Source: Setophaga petechia (taxonomy: Eukaryota; Chordata; Aves; Passeriformes; Parulidae). From it: a stretch of 64,000 nucleotides of DNA. Made by a program: the position numbers and the translations under genes. Positions 33,680-43,230 of the stretch are shown piece after piece. Every line of letters starts with the position of its first letter. The first letter of the stretch is position 1. The stretch lies in NCBI GenBank assembly GCA_024362935.1, contig JANCRA010000065.1, positions 558,001-622,000 of the forward strand, written 5' to 3'. The notes under the pieces were generated by a model. It was not told the origin of the DNA, did no database searches, and saw only the letters and a list, made by a program, of their open reading frames with translations.

Positions 33680-34950
33680 CCTGGATTAAAGCTTTCCAAG
33701 CCATCTCTTTGATATCATCCAATACTTCTCTGGGGATACCTGCTGCTGGATCATCTGGTAGGCTGTGTTGTCCTTCTCCAGCTGGATGGTTGATTGTCAA
33801 TTCTGCCCTTGCCTCATTATTAGCATAGTCTGCTATTAATTGATTTAGTAAACACTTTCATCCCCCTTCCCACAGCGTGTATTCTGTAGGTGACAACAAC
33901 ATGGTCGTAATATATTTTAAATCATAGAGAGTTAAGACATGAACTGTAAACATGTCTTCATTAGGCCTTTAAAACAAGGTAAGTCCCTCTTATGGTCTTT
34001 GGCTGCCCTACACAGATCCTTGATTTCGCCATAAACCAATGGCTGATAGCTGGGATTCTGCCCCCTTCCTTCATAACATACAGGGATGACGAAGAATTTG
34101 GAGACTATTTGCCAGTCTCCTTCCTTAACTGCTTCTTTCTGTATCCTTTCCTAGGGATCTTCTGGGGTTGAGGGGCAAGGTGGCTCTGGGGAGTCCAAAC
34201 TGTCTTCTGGGGAGGAAGAACAGCTTGGAGCAGAAGCATTTGGATTAGAAATAGTGTGACACTTGGGCTTAGTATCTTTGATCATGGGGTTATATTGTTG
34301 CCGGAGGGTGAGGCAGAGGGCGCTGCCATTTTGTCAGGTGTTGGGGAGGAAGGGCTTTGATTTAGAATGGCGGACTTCTGGGCTGGAGTTCTGGAGGCGT
34401 GGCCCAGGGAGGAGGTGGAATGATTGACAGTGCGGGTGTGACCCGCAGTTGTGGGAGTGGAGTCTGGAGGCTCATTCAGGGTGGAAGAGAAGGTTGTGGT
34501 ACCAGGAAGTGGAGGAGCCAAGATGGAGGGAGGATGGTCGGGCTCCCGAGCCACATTCCGGCTCCTTCCATCTTGAGTCTCCAGGGCATGATGCTCCAAG
34601 ACCCCGTGGCCATTGCCATCTTGGACCATTTTGGAAGGTCTGAGAAAGGCAGGTTTGAGGGGAGGTCCCGAGTTAGGAGGGACCAATGGATTGAGTTTTC
34701 AACACATTGCTTTCTGGTGAAGGGTGTCTAGGATGGTATGGAGGATGGGGAGCATGCAGGGTGCAATGGGGTCCCTTTTGATCGAAAGGTTGTACAATTT
34801 AACTCCCACTGAGATCAAAATTCAGTGGTATGGATTTCATCAGCAGAGGTGTCTGGAAAATTTTTAATGAACCATTTCATGATTGATTTTAATTTGTTCT
34901 TTGAAAATATTATATCACGATCAGTGAGAATTAAAGCATCCATATATGCT
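33680..34950 (-). pseudogene. gag: ERV gag fragment (matrix, proline-rich region, capsid) lying between env pieces
   Basis: Minus strand. Matrix-like KNKLKSIMKWFIKNFPDTSA is at about 34890-34830, similar in pattern to the matrix of the family Y element. A Pro/Ser-rich linker occupies 34686-34200. Capsid-like sequence follows (KFFVIPVCYEGRG, YQPLVYGEIKDLCRAAKDHK, LLNQLIADYANNEARAEL) at about 34110-33800, and ends near 33680 where env transmembrane sequence begins. Stops and shifts are present in the linker and capsid. Its place inside env is abnormal and points to recombination or a nested, partly deleted element. Confidence 0.7.
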
Positions 34951-35010
34951 CCTTTCTACTTTGGACATCTGGCTGCCCATTTTTCTCTTTCTCCACCTTA
35001 GGGGGAACAG

Positions 35011-35634
35011 CTACCAGAACACACCAAATAAATTATGGGACTTTGGTGCATATTGTAAAAACACAGTGGCAAAATGGTCAATAAACGTCTTGCGTTTTCC
35101 AAACCCACCTACAATCCTATGCAGGTGAAATTGTCTTTGTCCCTGTGGATCCTGGCCGAGGTCCCTTGAACCAACGATGAATCCACTGGGCCCAGCACAA
35201 TCCAAAATCCCAGGGAGCAATTGTCGGTCAATTTCTGGCCAATTGTTTTTTGGACATCTAAAGTAAAATTTGACACAGTATATGGCTTTGGAGGACCCCA
35301 ACAGATCCAGTTCTTGGGGGTCCTCTCGAGCATTTGATAGAATTTTTGTCCACTCATCGCAAGTATCAGCCACATTGGGTCTCTTACCTGTGGTGCGGAG
35401 GAGCTCTGAGTTATAGACAGGCCAGTCGTCTGCTGCAAAGGGAATTCCTACTAGACATGTAGAAAGTGGATTATCAATGCTTCCCATGGACAAGCACATG
35501 TCCTGTTTTAATGTCTTTCCTAAGGTTACCCAAACATTATGGCTGGGCTGTGGGCTAATCCAGCCAGAGGCACACGGTACGGTGACGAGCATCCAGGCAG
35601 CAGTGAGAACAGCACCGACGGAGATATTTTTCAT
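35011..35634 (-). pseudogene. env: Family X ERV envelope, N-terminal surface part
   Basis: Starts MKNISVGAVLTAAW with a signal peptide, like the env at 1015, and follows it for about 140 codons (up to the CPKNNWPEIDRQ region). It then diverges and stops at 35011, where gag-like sequence begins. By comparison with 1015-1935, the rest of the surface subunit is missing. Confidence 0.8.
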
Positions 35635-35913
35635 CTTTGGGCAGGAATAGGGCTTCTGATAGGGAATAGAAGCAGAATTATTATCTTTATGATGAGAGGG
35701 ATTTCTGCCTTGTCCTTTTCTGGAGTGGGTTGGGGGTTAGGGGTTTTTAAGGGTCAGGAGGAGGGAAGTAAAGGGATTTTTAAAATACAAAAACACAGTG
35801 TAATAACACATAATTCAGAGAACACTTCAGTGTTAAGGCTATCTATGGCCTGATACAGCAGACTATTTTTTAGCTTTCTGTCTTGTCTGCTGTCTTGTAA
35901 TGGGGTGGTCTGT

Positions 35914-37437
35914 TCATATGTTTGTGGATGTTCGGCGACGTCTTTGTCTCCAGGCAGAGCTGGTTTGGTTCTGAGGTGGTCTTGTGTTTGCCTCAGGAGA
36001 GTTCTTGTCCCCGTCTGCAGGAGTAGTGTTCGCAGTTCCTAAGTATGGTTTTACATATTTTCCTGGGTACCACCTTGGACAGCATGGTAGTAGCACGCAC
36101 GCATACCCTCTTCCCCAAGTAATCAACTGGTGAGGCCCAGAAATTTGGTGTGTTTCAGGGTCCTTCACGAGCACAGGTGGCTTCTCAGTGAGCTTTGCTT
36201 GGATGGTATTTGCAAAGTGGCGAAGAATTGGTGGCTCTGATGCTGTACAGTTCAGGAAGTTGATGACATAGAGAGCCTTGCAGAGTCTTTCCACTGGAGT
36301 TGTGGCTTTTGTGTCCCTGTTCTGTTGATCAAGGACTCTTTTGAGGGTTTGATGTGTCCTTTCCACGATGGATTGTCCTGTGGGGTTTACAGGTATGCCA
36401 GTCTTGTGCACTATGCCCCATTCATTGAAGAGCTCCTTTAACTTGTTGGAGGTATAGGCTGGTCCACTATCTGTTTTGATCTCCTTGGGAACACCCAGGG
36501 TGGCAAAAGTGAGGAGAAAGTGTTTTATTGTGTGCATAGTCTTTTCTCCTGCATGTGATGATGCAAATACTGTTCCTGAAAATGTGTCAACTGATACATG
36601 CACATATTTTGACTTTCCAAAAAGTGCAAAGTGAGTTACATCTGTCTGCCACAGCTGGCAGCTATTCAGACCTCTGGGATTGACTCCTGTCCCCATAGAT
36701 GGTATTTGGTAGCTTTGACAATTCGGACATGTAGCTACAATAGCCTTTGCCTGCTCCTTTGAGAGCTTAAACATTCTCATAAGGGCAGGTGCATTTTGAT
36801 GGAAAAATGCGTGAGACAACTTTTCCTGGGAGAAGATGTTAGGAACATTAGCAGTTTGTACTGTCATTGCTAATGCATCTGCTTTCTTGTTGCCTTCTGC
36901 AACAAAACCTGGGAGGTCCATGTATGACCTCACATGCATCATGTGGTAAGGTTGCTTTCTGTGGGAGAACAGTTGTATTAATTTAGAGAGCAGTTGGTAT
37001 AACTTTGGATTAGAAACTTCTTTGAGAAGAGCATGTTCTGCTCTCGTAGCTATTCCCGCAACATAAGCTGAATTTGTGACCAGATGGAAAGGCTCGTTTT
37101 TAAATTTATCAAAGGCTCTGACAACGGCTGCTAATTCCGCAATCTGTGGCGATCCTTCTACTACTTGTACATCAGATTGCCAATCTTGTGTTTGGGGGTC
37201 TCTCCAAGTAATCACTGACTTGTGGGAAGACCCTGAGCCATCTGTAAAGAGGGTTAGAGCCCTGAGAGGTTTTCTACTTTGGATTTGCTTAGGAATCAAA
37301 TGAAAAGTTTCATTCTGGTTAAAAAGTTTGTGTTCTGGGATCTTTGCAGAAGTTTGACCTGTATAACTGTCCAGGGCAAACTGGAGACTCGCATTGGTCT
37401 GGATCAAATCCTCAAAGTCTTTAAGAGTTATTGGCAA
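35914..37437 (-). pseudogene. Family X ERV pol: RNase H and integrase
   Basis: The open frame covers RNase H (LFTDGSGSSHKSVITW near 37240) and the whole integrase: the HHCC domain (HAFFHQNAPAL ... CPNCQSY, about 36800-36715), the core with WQTD (about 36650), KTDSG (about 36465) and IVERTH (about 36360), and the C-terminal domain. The residue after the second Asp is Ser (TDSG) where the other elements have Asn (TDNG), a change next to the active site. 507 codons without a stop. Confidence 0.9.
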
Positions 37438-37505
37438 GTATATGCATTCAAAATCACATCCTGAAAGGGAGCAAAGGCGAGTTCTAGCCTTTTTTATTAA
37501 GTGTG

Positions 37506-38504
37506 CTATAACCTCCTGGTAGGTGGTGTCTTTGTAGGCTGGTTACATGTAAAAATCCATTCCAGTATCAACAAAGGGTCTCGCAGCTGAGAGTCCCATT
37601 GGAAAATCAGTCCATGGAATCGGGGTGCTTTTCCCAGAATGATGAACTGGAAAGGCAGACTGGGCTCGTAGCGATGGGCTTTGTGTGAAGACGGGGTTTC
37701 CTGGACTTTGACGATGGCACCTCTGGCTTCTTCTGTGAGAGTGCAGAGAGAGTTCAGGTGTTTGGGTCCACGAAGGAGATTGAACAAGGGAGCAAGGTCC
37801 TCTGTTGTAAGTCCTAGCAGTGGACGTACCCAGTTGATGGATCCACACAGGCTGTGTAAGTCCCTCAGGGTTTTTGGGTCGTCTCTGATTACAATCTGCT
37901 GGGGAACAATAGTCCTTTCCTGAATCTGGACTCCAAGGTAAGTCCATGGCTCAGTGTACTAGATTTTGTCCTCATGAATCTCCATTCCTGCCTTTTCTAT
38001 GGCTTCAATAGTCTTTTTAACTGCGGTGTCCAAGTAAACTTTGTCTGAAGCACACACCAGAATGTCATCCATATAGTGATAGATGATAGCGTCTGAAAAT
38101 GATTTCCGAATGGGAGACAGGATGTGAGCCACGTACCACTGACAAATACTCGGGCTGTTTTTGAGACCCTGAAAAAGATAAAGCCAATGATATCTTTTGA
38201 GCGGGCCCTCCTTGTTAATAGAGGGAATGGAGAAAGCAAACTGTGGAGCATCCTCAGGGTGCAGTGGAATGCTGAAGGAACAATCCTTAATGTCTATGAT
38301 AGCGAGTGTCCAGTCCCTAGGTGGCATCGATGGGGAGGGCAGGCCAGACTGGAGAGGGCCCATGTCCTGGATGACCTCGTTGATTCTGCAAAGGTTGTGG
38401 AGAAGCCTCCACCTCTTTGTCCCGGGCTTTGGTAGAAGGAAGACTGGAGAGTTCCATGAGCTGTTGGACTCTACTATGTGGCCTTTTTTGAGCTGTTCTT
38501 CCAC
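37506..38504 (-). pseudogene. Family X ERV reverse transcriptase, with nonsense and frameshift
   Basis: RT fingers and palm run in one frame from 38504 (WNSPVFLLPKPG, IIDIKDCSFSIPLHPED, YHYMDDILVCAS near 38070). A TAG near 37959 interrupts the same frame, which continues through the connection region (FNLLRGPKHLNS, LILEWIFTC) to 37506. A frameshift separates it from the RNase H frame at 37437. The YMDD box itself is intact. Confidence 0.88.
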
Positions 38505-38536
38505 AAGGTCATTTAAGATGCACAGCTTGGCTTTTT

Positions 38537-39415
38537 TCAGGGGCCACTGTTCCTGCCAGATGGGTTGTGACTTTTCCAGGTGAGACGGGGTGTTTCTGGC
38601 AATGCGCTTAACTCAGTGGCTCCAGTTAGAAATCCTGGATGGGAACACATAGAGAAGCTCCCCACTGGGATAGAACGTCTCGGCCCCAAAGGGTGATGGG
38701 GGCCCTTACCACAAATGGTCGGATGGTTGCCTTCAGGTCCTTCAACAAGGTTGTTGTTTTTGCTTCTCATGGAAACCGTAGTTCCACCAATCCCGGTAAT
38801 CATGCCTGCAACAGGTTGTAGATCCCAGTGTGCTGGCCAATCTGAACGGGCCATGATGGTCACGTCAGCACCGGTGTCCAGCATCCCTGGCAGGTGGGTC
38901 TTCTCTCCTTTGCAAGAGAGGCCACACTCGATTGTAGGCTTGCATGGTCCCATGACTTGTGTCCACATAGCTGTAGGGTTGAGAGTGATCTGTTCCCTGT
39001 GATTCTTTGGGAGTAAAAAGGCTTGTGCTATTGGAGTTCCCTTAGAAAGAAAAAATGGTAAGTCTATGCAGTGTACCTGAACTCGCATCTCTTGTCCTGG
39101 CTGCACTGTCAGCATTTCTGGAAAAACAAAGATTTCCTTTGGACCATTAAGAGAATCACCTATAATTAAAATGTCTGAAGGACTACCTTTAGGTCCATGT
39201 TTGCGTGTGGGAACACCGTGAATATTCTTATTATTAAAGTCAATGGACAAAGCAGTTACCAGTTGCCGCCATGTACCCATCTCGGTTGTCCTGTGGGTTG
39301 TCCCGTGGGTTGGACCCTCTTCTTTGTGTCTGGAACAATCTGGGTTGGTGCGTGATTGGGTCTGGGTGGCCTTTGATTTGTTGTCCTCGCCTGGGGCTCC
39401 TAAACCGGGCTGCAC
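38537..39415 (-). pseudogene. Family X ERV dUTPase-like module and aspartic protease
   Basis: The N-terminal half has a degenerate dUTPase-like pattern (IIGDSLNGPKEI ... SKGTPIAQAF near 39010). The protease active site LDTGADVTIMARSDWPAHWD is at about 38885-38840, followed by the flap-type GIGG. Past about 38680 the frame loses similarity before pol. The order matches the beta-like families K and Y. Confidence 0.75.
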
Positions 39416-39529
39416 CAGGCGTTTCTTTCCTGAACGCTGCTGGAAACACTGCCGAAAATGCTGCTGAGTCCGGGGTCTCTGATAAGAATTACGGTGGTAT
39501 CAGGGGGGCGACCTCTCTGGACAGTCTTT

Positions 39530-39590
39530 TATGTAATGTCCAAGATCCCCACAGTGATAGCATTGAGCTTGGTCTTTAGAAGTTATTACT
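39530..39590 (-). pseudogene. gag: Family X ERV nucleocapsid zinc knuckle
   Basis: On the minus strand the bases encode CYHCGDLGHYIKDCP, a CX2CX4HX4C knuckle. The rest of this gag should lie to the right but is cut off exactly where the family K 5' LTR starts (39598). Confidence 0.85.
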
Positions 39591-39597
39591 GCATATG

Positions 39598-39900
39598 TGT
39601 CACCCTGGTTTTTTAAGATTTTCGAAACCTTCTGATGTTGACATTCTTGTAGGGAATTTTCTCACACATTTTCTGTAAATAACATATTGTTTTGCATTCC
39701 TTTGATGGAGGAGGAGAGAGTTGATGGACTGTTGGTTTAACCAGTGTCACTGTCATTGGAGAGGTGTCACTGTCACACTCCAATCCCTTTTGTCACTTTT
39801 GTAAAACTATAAATATTGGAGTCAGAAAATAAACTTCCTTTTCCTTCCTTCACCTTGAGAGCGGTGGTGTGCTTGTGCTCTTTCGTGTCCTATAGCGACA
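39598..39900 (+). mobile_element. 5' LTR of the family K provirus
   Basis: 303 bp, TGTCACCCTGG ... TATAGCGACA, with TATAAATATT and AATAAA in the expected places. Its left flank (ACTGCATATG) does not match the right flank of the 3' LTR (GCCTCCCTCA), so no TSD is present. It differs from the 46047-46340 LTR at roughly a tenth of positions by eye. Confidence 0.9.
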
Positions 39901-39902
39901 TC

Positions 39903-39920
39903 TGGTGACCGCTGACGTGT
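39903..39920 (+). other. Primer binding site, tRNA-Trp-like
   Basis: TGGTGACCGCTGACGTGT, two bases after the LTR, resembles the tRNA-Trp site used by avian leukosis-type viruses (TGGTGACCCCGACGTGAT), with changes in the middle. Confidence 0.6.
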
Positions 39921-40011
39921 ATTGCAGCCTAGGCTGAGACACGGATCGCGGATTGCGGTGAGGTGTTTCCCCCCCCCTCTTTTTGGTGCTTTGCTTGCTG
40001 TTCTTGGGGCA

Positions 40012-42760
40012 ATGGCAGCCTCTGTGGTTTTTGAGGATGATTCCCTCATTTTGGATCTCTGGAGGTGCGTCCTGGAGTGGAAACAGGTTTCTCTTTCCTG
40101 GGATGATTTTGAAAGACTGATTCTGTGGGCCTGAGAGTGAGGGCTTTTTTCTGTCCCTGGGAAGGTGTTCTCCAGGGAGGAGTGGTCTCTCGTGGGGGTC
40201 CACCTCATGGAGGCCCTCTTTGATGACTGCACTGTAGATGTGGGATCGCTGCTGGTGCAGTGAAAAAAATGTGAGGAGCTTTGGCAGGGGTCTGGTTCTT
40301 GTACCCCTCGGAGTTCCTGGGGAAGCCCTTCTGTCTTGGACGTTGACATCGGGGAGGGTGAACTTCTGTGCGATGTGGAGTCCCCCTTCCCACCTCAGGA
40401 TGGGGAGTAGCCATTTTTCACCCGGGGCGAATTGGGCTCAGAGCCGACTCGTCCCGGGTCCAGGGGGCGGAGCCCTGCGGGTTTCTGGGGGCTCTGTTGA
40501 TTCCGTGGGCCGTCCTCGCCCTACCCCGCCCTGCGCGGGTGGCGTGACGGGGGACGGTTTGCCCTCTCTTTGTGCCTTCCCGTCCTTTGAGGGTCAGCCT
40601 CCACCTCGACTTGCGTCTGATTCGGTGACGACCTTTCGTCCAAATTGCGGTGTGTCCACCACGTTCCCCCTGAGCGCGGCAGGGGTGGGCTCTCCTGCCC
40701 CCGAGTCGGGCTCCTCAGCCAGGGGGCGGCTTCGCCCGTCTCTGGGCCTGCACAGCCTGCTGGGCATGCGCAGTGGGTGAAGGCAGCTGGGGGCAGGGTG
40801 TTGCCGGTCTCTGGGTCTGTGCAGCCTGCTGGGCATGCACAGTCGGTGAAGGCAGCTGTGGGTGGGCATCGGTCGGTGCTCCGTCTGGTCCCGCTCTGGT
40901 CGGCGGGAACCCCCCCCCCTCTGCTCAGTGGAGGCAGTGCCCGCTGTGGAGTCTTGTGGCTTGGGACGGGCTCTCCTAGGGGGCTTGCCCGGCTCCCTTG
41001 TGCCGCCCCGCAGTGATGCAGCTCCGCGGGTCGCACCTCTCTTGGCATCCTGCTCCTCCCCCGTGTCGGGGGCTGGGGGCCCCGCACTGGTGTCATCCCA
41101 GCCCACGCTGGATTTGCGGGCTGTGCCGGCACCTGCGTCCACCAAGGCGCCCCCTGCCGGAGCTGCGGCACGGCAGGGCGCTGAGGTATTTACCTTTAGC
41201 GCAACTGCTGACATGGCCAGTGGGAGGCCGGTGGGTGCCCGGGGCCATGGCGCCTTCTCATCAAATCATTGGACGCTTCCTGCGTGCCAGGTGACTGTGT
41301 GTTCGAAGCACCCCGAGCGTTTCTGGCGAGAGGCCAAGACTAAGACGGACGAGATGAATGATCCTGTCTCCTCGCGGCATCTGCAGGGCCGCGGACTGAG
41401 CTCCTCTGGCTCTGCCGGTGCTGCAGGGGGCACGGGGGCGAGTGCTGTTGTCCTGGCTCCCAGTCAATCATCCCTTGTCCCCGTGGGGCCCAAGGGCCGG
41501 GACACAGCAGGTGCGGTGGCTTTGCAAGGGGGTCCCCAGGCTTTCCCTGTGCTCAGGGGTGTTGCTCATAACACCCATGAACCCCTTTCTTATAAGCTGG
41601 AGAAGCAACTCTGCGAAGCAGTTGCTCAGCATGGGTTGGGGTCTGCTGAGGTTATGCAGACTATCCAGAGGATTGCTACGGATGTGCTGACGCCTCACGA
41701 TCTCCATCATGTGGCACATTCTCTTTTTGACCCTCTGCAATTTGGTGTTTTTGAGACCAAGTGGACTCATTTGGCGGCCCACGCTGTGGTGCAGAATGCT
41801 GCACTGGCGCAGCAGGATCTCAGGTGTGGGGTTGTTTCTGACATGCTGATGGGGACAGGGCATTATGAGAATGTTCATGGGCCAGTTGGATTTGATCCCC
41901 TTGTGCTTGACCAGTGCCACACACTGGGCATGGCAGCGATTGTCCAGACCCTGGAGATGGCTGCTCCAAAGCACCCTTTCTCGACCATTGTCCAGGGGGA
42001 TGATGAGCCTTTCATGGAACTTGCGGCAAGGCTGATTGCGTCCATGGAGAGGCAGGTGCCTGATCCTCTGGCTAGGAGCGTTACGATTGCAAACCTTGTC
42101 AGGTGTAATTGCAATGATGCTTGTAGGAAGGTCATAGTGGCTCTGCCTGGTGTCCCTACTATCTCTGAGATGGCGGAGGCCTGTGCAGACATTGTTCCCC
42201 CGGGTCAGAAGTTGGCCGCTGTGGCTGCCGCTGTGCAGCCGGTTTGGACGATGCCGCAGGGCAAGCGGCCACAGCAGGGGACTGCGCAGGCTGGCAAGAA
42301 GCGAGGCAAGAAAGTGCAGAAGTTCAAATTCCCCATGTTCTTGTGCGGTCGGTGTGGTAGGCCGAATCACATGTCCAGTGTTTGCAAGGCGACTGTTCAT
42401 GTTAACGGCCAGGCCTTGCCGGGCTTGGGAAACATCAAGCGGAGCACACAGGAGGGGGCGCGTGCACACACAAGCTTCTCTCCAGACCTTGGAGACGATG
42501 GAGGTCTCTTTTGCCAGCTTGCAGCCAGCACCCGTGGATCAGCAGGTGGGGATGTCTGCACCACAGCAACAGTTGTGTTAGAATCTTCTGAGATATGCAA
42601 GGTTCCCCTGGATGCCTTTGGCCCCTTGGGTGGGCGCATGAGTGCTCTCCTTATGGGGAGGTCCAGTGCCACCCTTCAGGGCATCATTGTTCTGGTGAGG
42701 CTCATTGATGCGGATTTCACAGGGCAGATTTGTGCCATGGTCTCCACACCCACCCCCCCG
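40012..42760 (+). pseudogene. gag: Family K ERV gag
   Basis: The ATG at 40012 starts a short matrix-like frame (MAASVVFEDDSLILDLW ...) that ends at a TGA at 40132-40134. Gag sequence then passes through other frames, with a Pro/Gly-rich region. From about 41200 a long frame is open through the capsid: the major homology region is near 41995 (QGDDEPFMELAARL), and the nucleocapsid knuckle CGRCGRPNHMSSVC is near 42340-42385. It continues into a dUTPase-like region with GRSSATLQGI and LIDADFTGQ (42655-42730). Several breaks in the 5' third make it inactive. Confidence 0.8.
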
Positions 42761-43230
42761 TCACGATCCCGAGAGGGACGCGGCTCGCTCAACTTGTGCC
42801 TTTTAAGTCCTCTGTTCGCAGGACAGCTGACCAGTCACGTGGAGCTGGTGGCTTTGGATCCACTGGGCTGCCTCAAGTTCACTGGACTCCCGTCCTGACC
42901 AAGGACCGTCCTGAGATGCTGTGTACCCTGTCTGTTCCTGGTGTGGTGCCGTCAGAAATCCACCTCCGTGGGCTTCTCGACAGCGGTGCTGACGTCACGG
43001 TTCTCTCCCTAGCCGCCTGGCCCCCAGAGTGGCCCTTGGATCCGGTGGGGACATCTGTCGCAGGCCTGGGAGGGATGGCGCAATGCTATGTGAGCCAGTG
43101 GCCTGTGCTAGTCACGAACCCGGAGGGACAGATGGCCTGGGTTAGGCCTCATGTTACTTCTACTCCTGCCAACCTTTGGGGGAGGGATGTTCTGTCTGTC
43201 TGGGGGGTGCGCATCGGGACGGATTTTTGA
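42600..43230 (+). pseudogene. Family K ERV dUTPase-protease region
   Basis: The dUTPase motifs GRSS and IDADFTGQ lie in the gag frame, whereas the next motif, IPRGTRLAQLVPF (about 42768), is in the -1 frame; the change falls in a C run (about 42750-42762), so it is probably an indel. The protease follows in that frame with LLDSGADVTVLS (about 42977) and ends at a TGA at 43228-43230. The heptamer G GAT TTT just before that stop is a plausible pro-pol slippery site, and pol is indeed in the -1 frame. Confidence 0.75.

Noticed and set aside
42750..42765. C run in the family K dUTPase region as a programmed frameshift site
   Set aside because: A shift inside the dUTPase fold would be odd, and homopolymer indels are common; more likely a mutation or sequence error.
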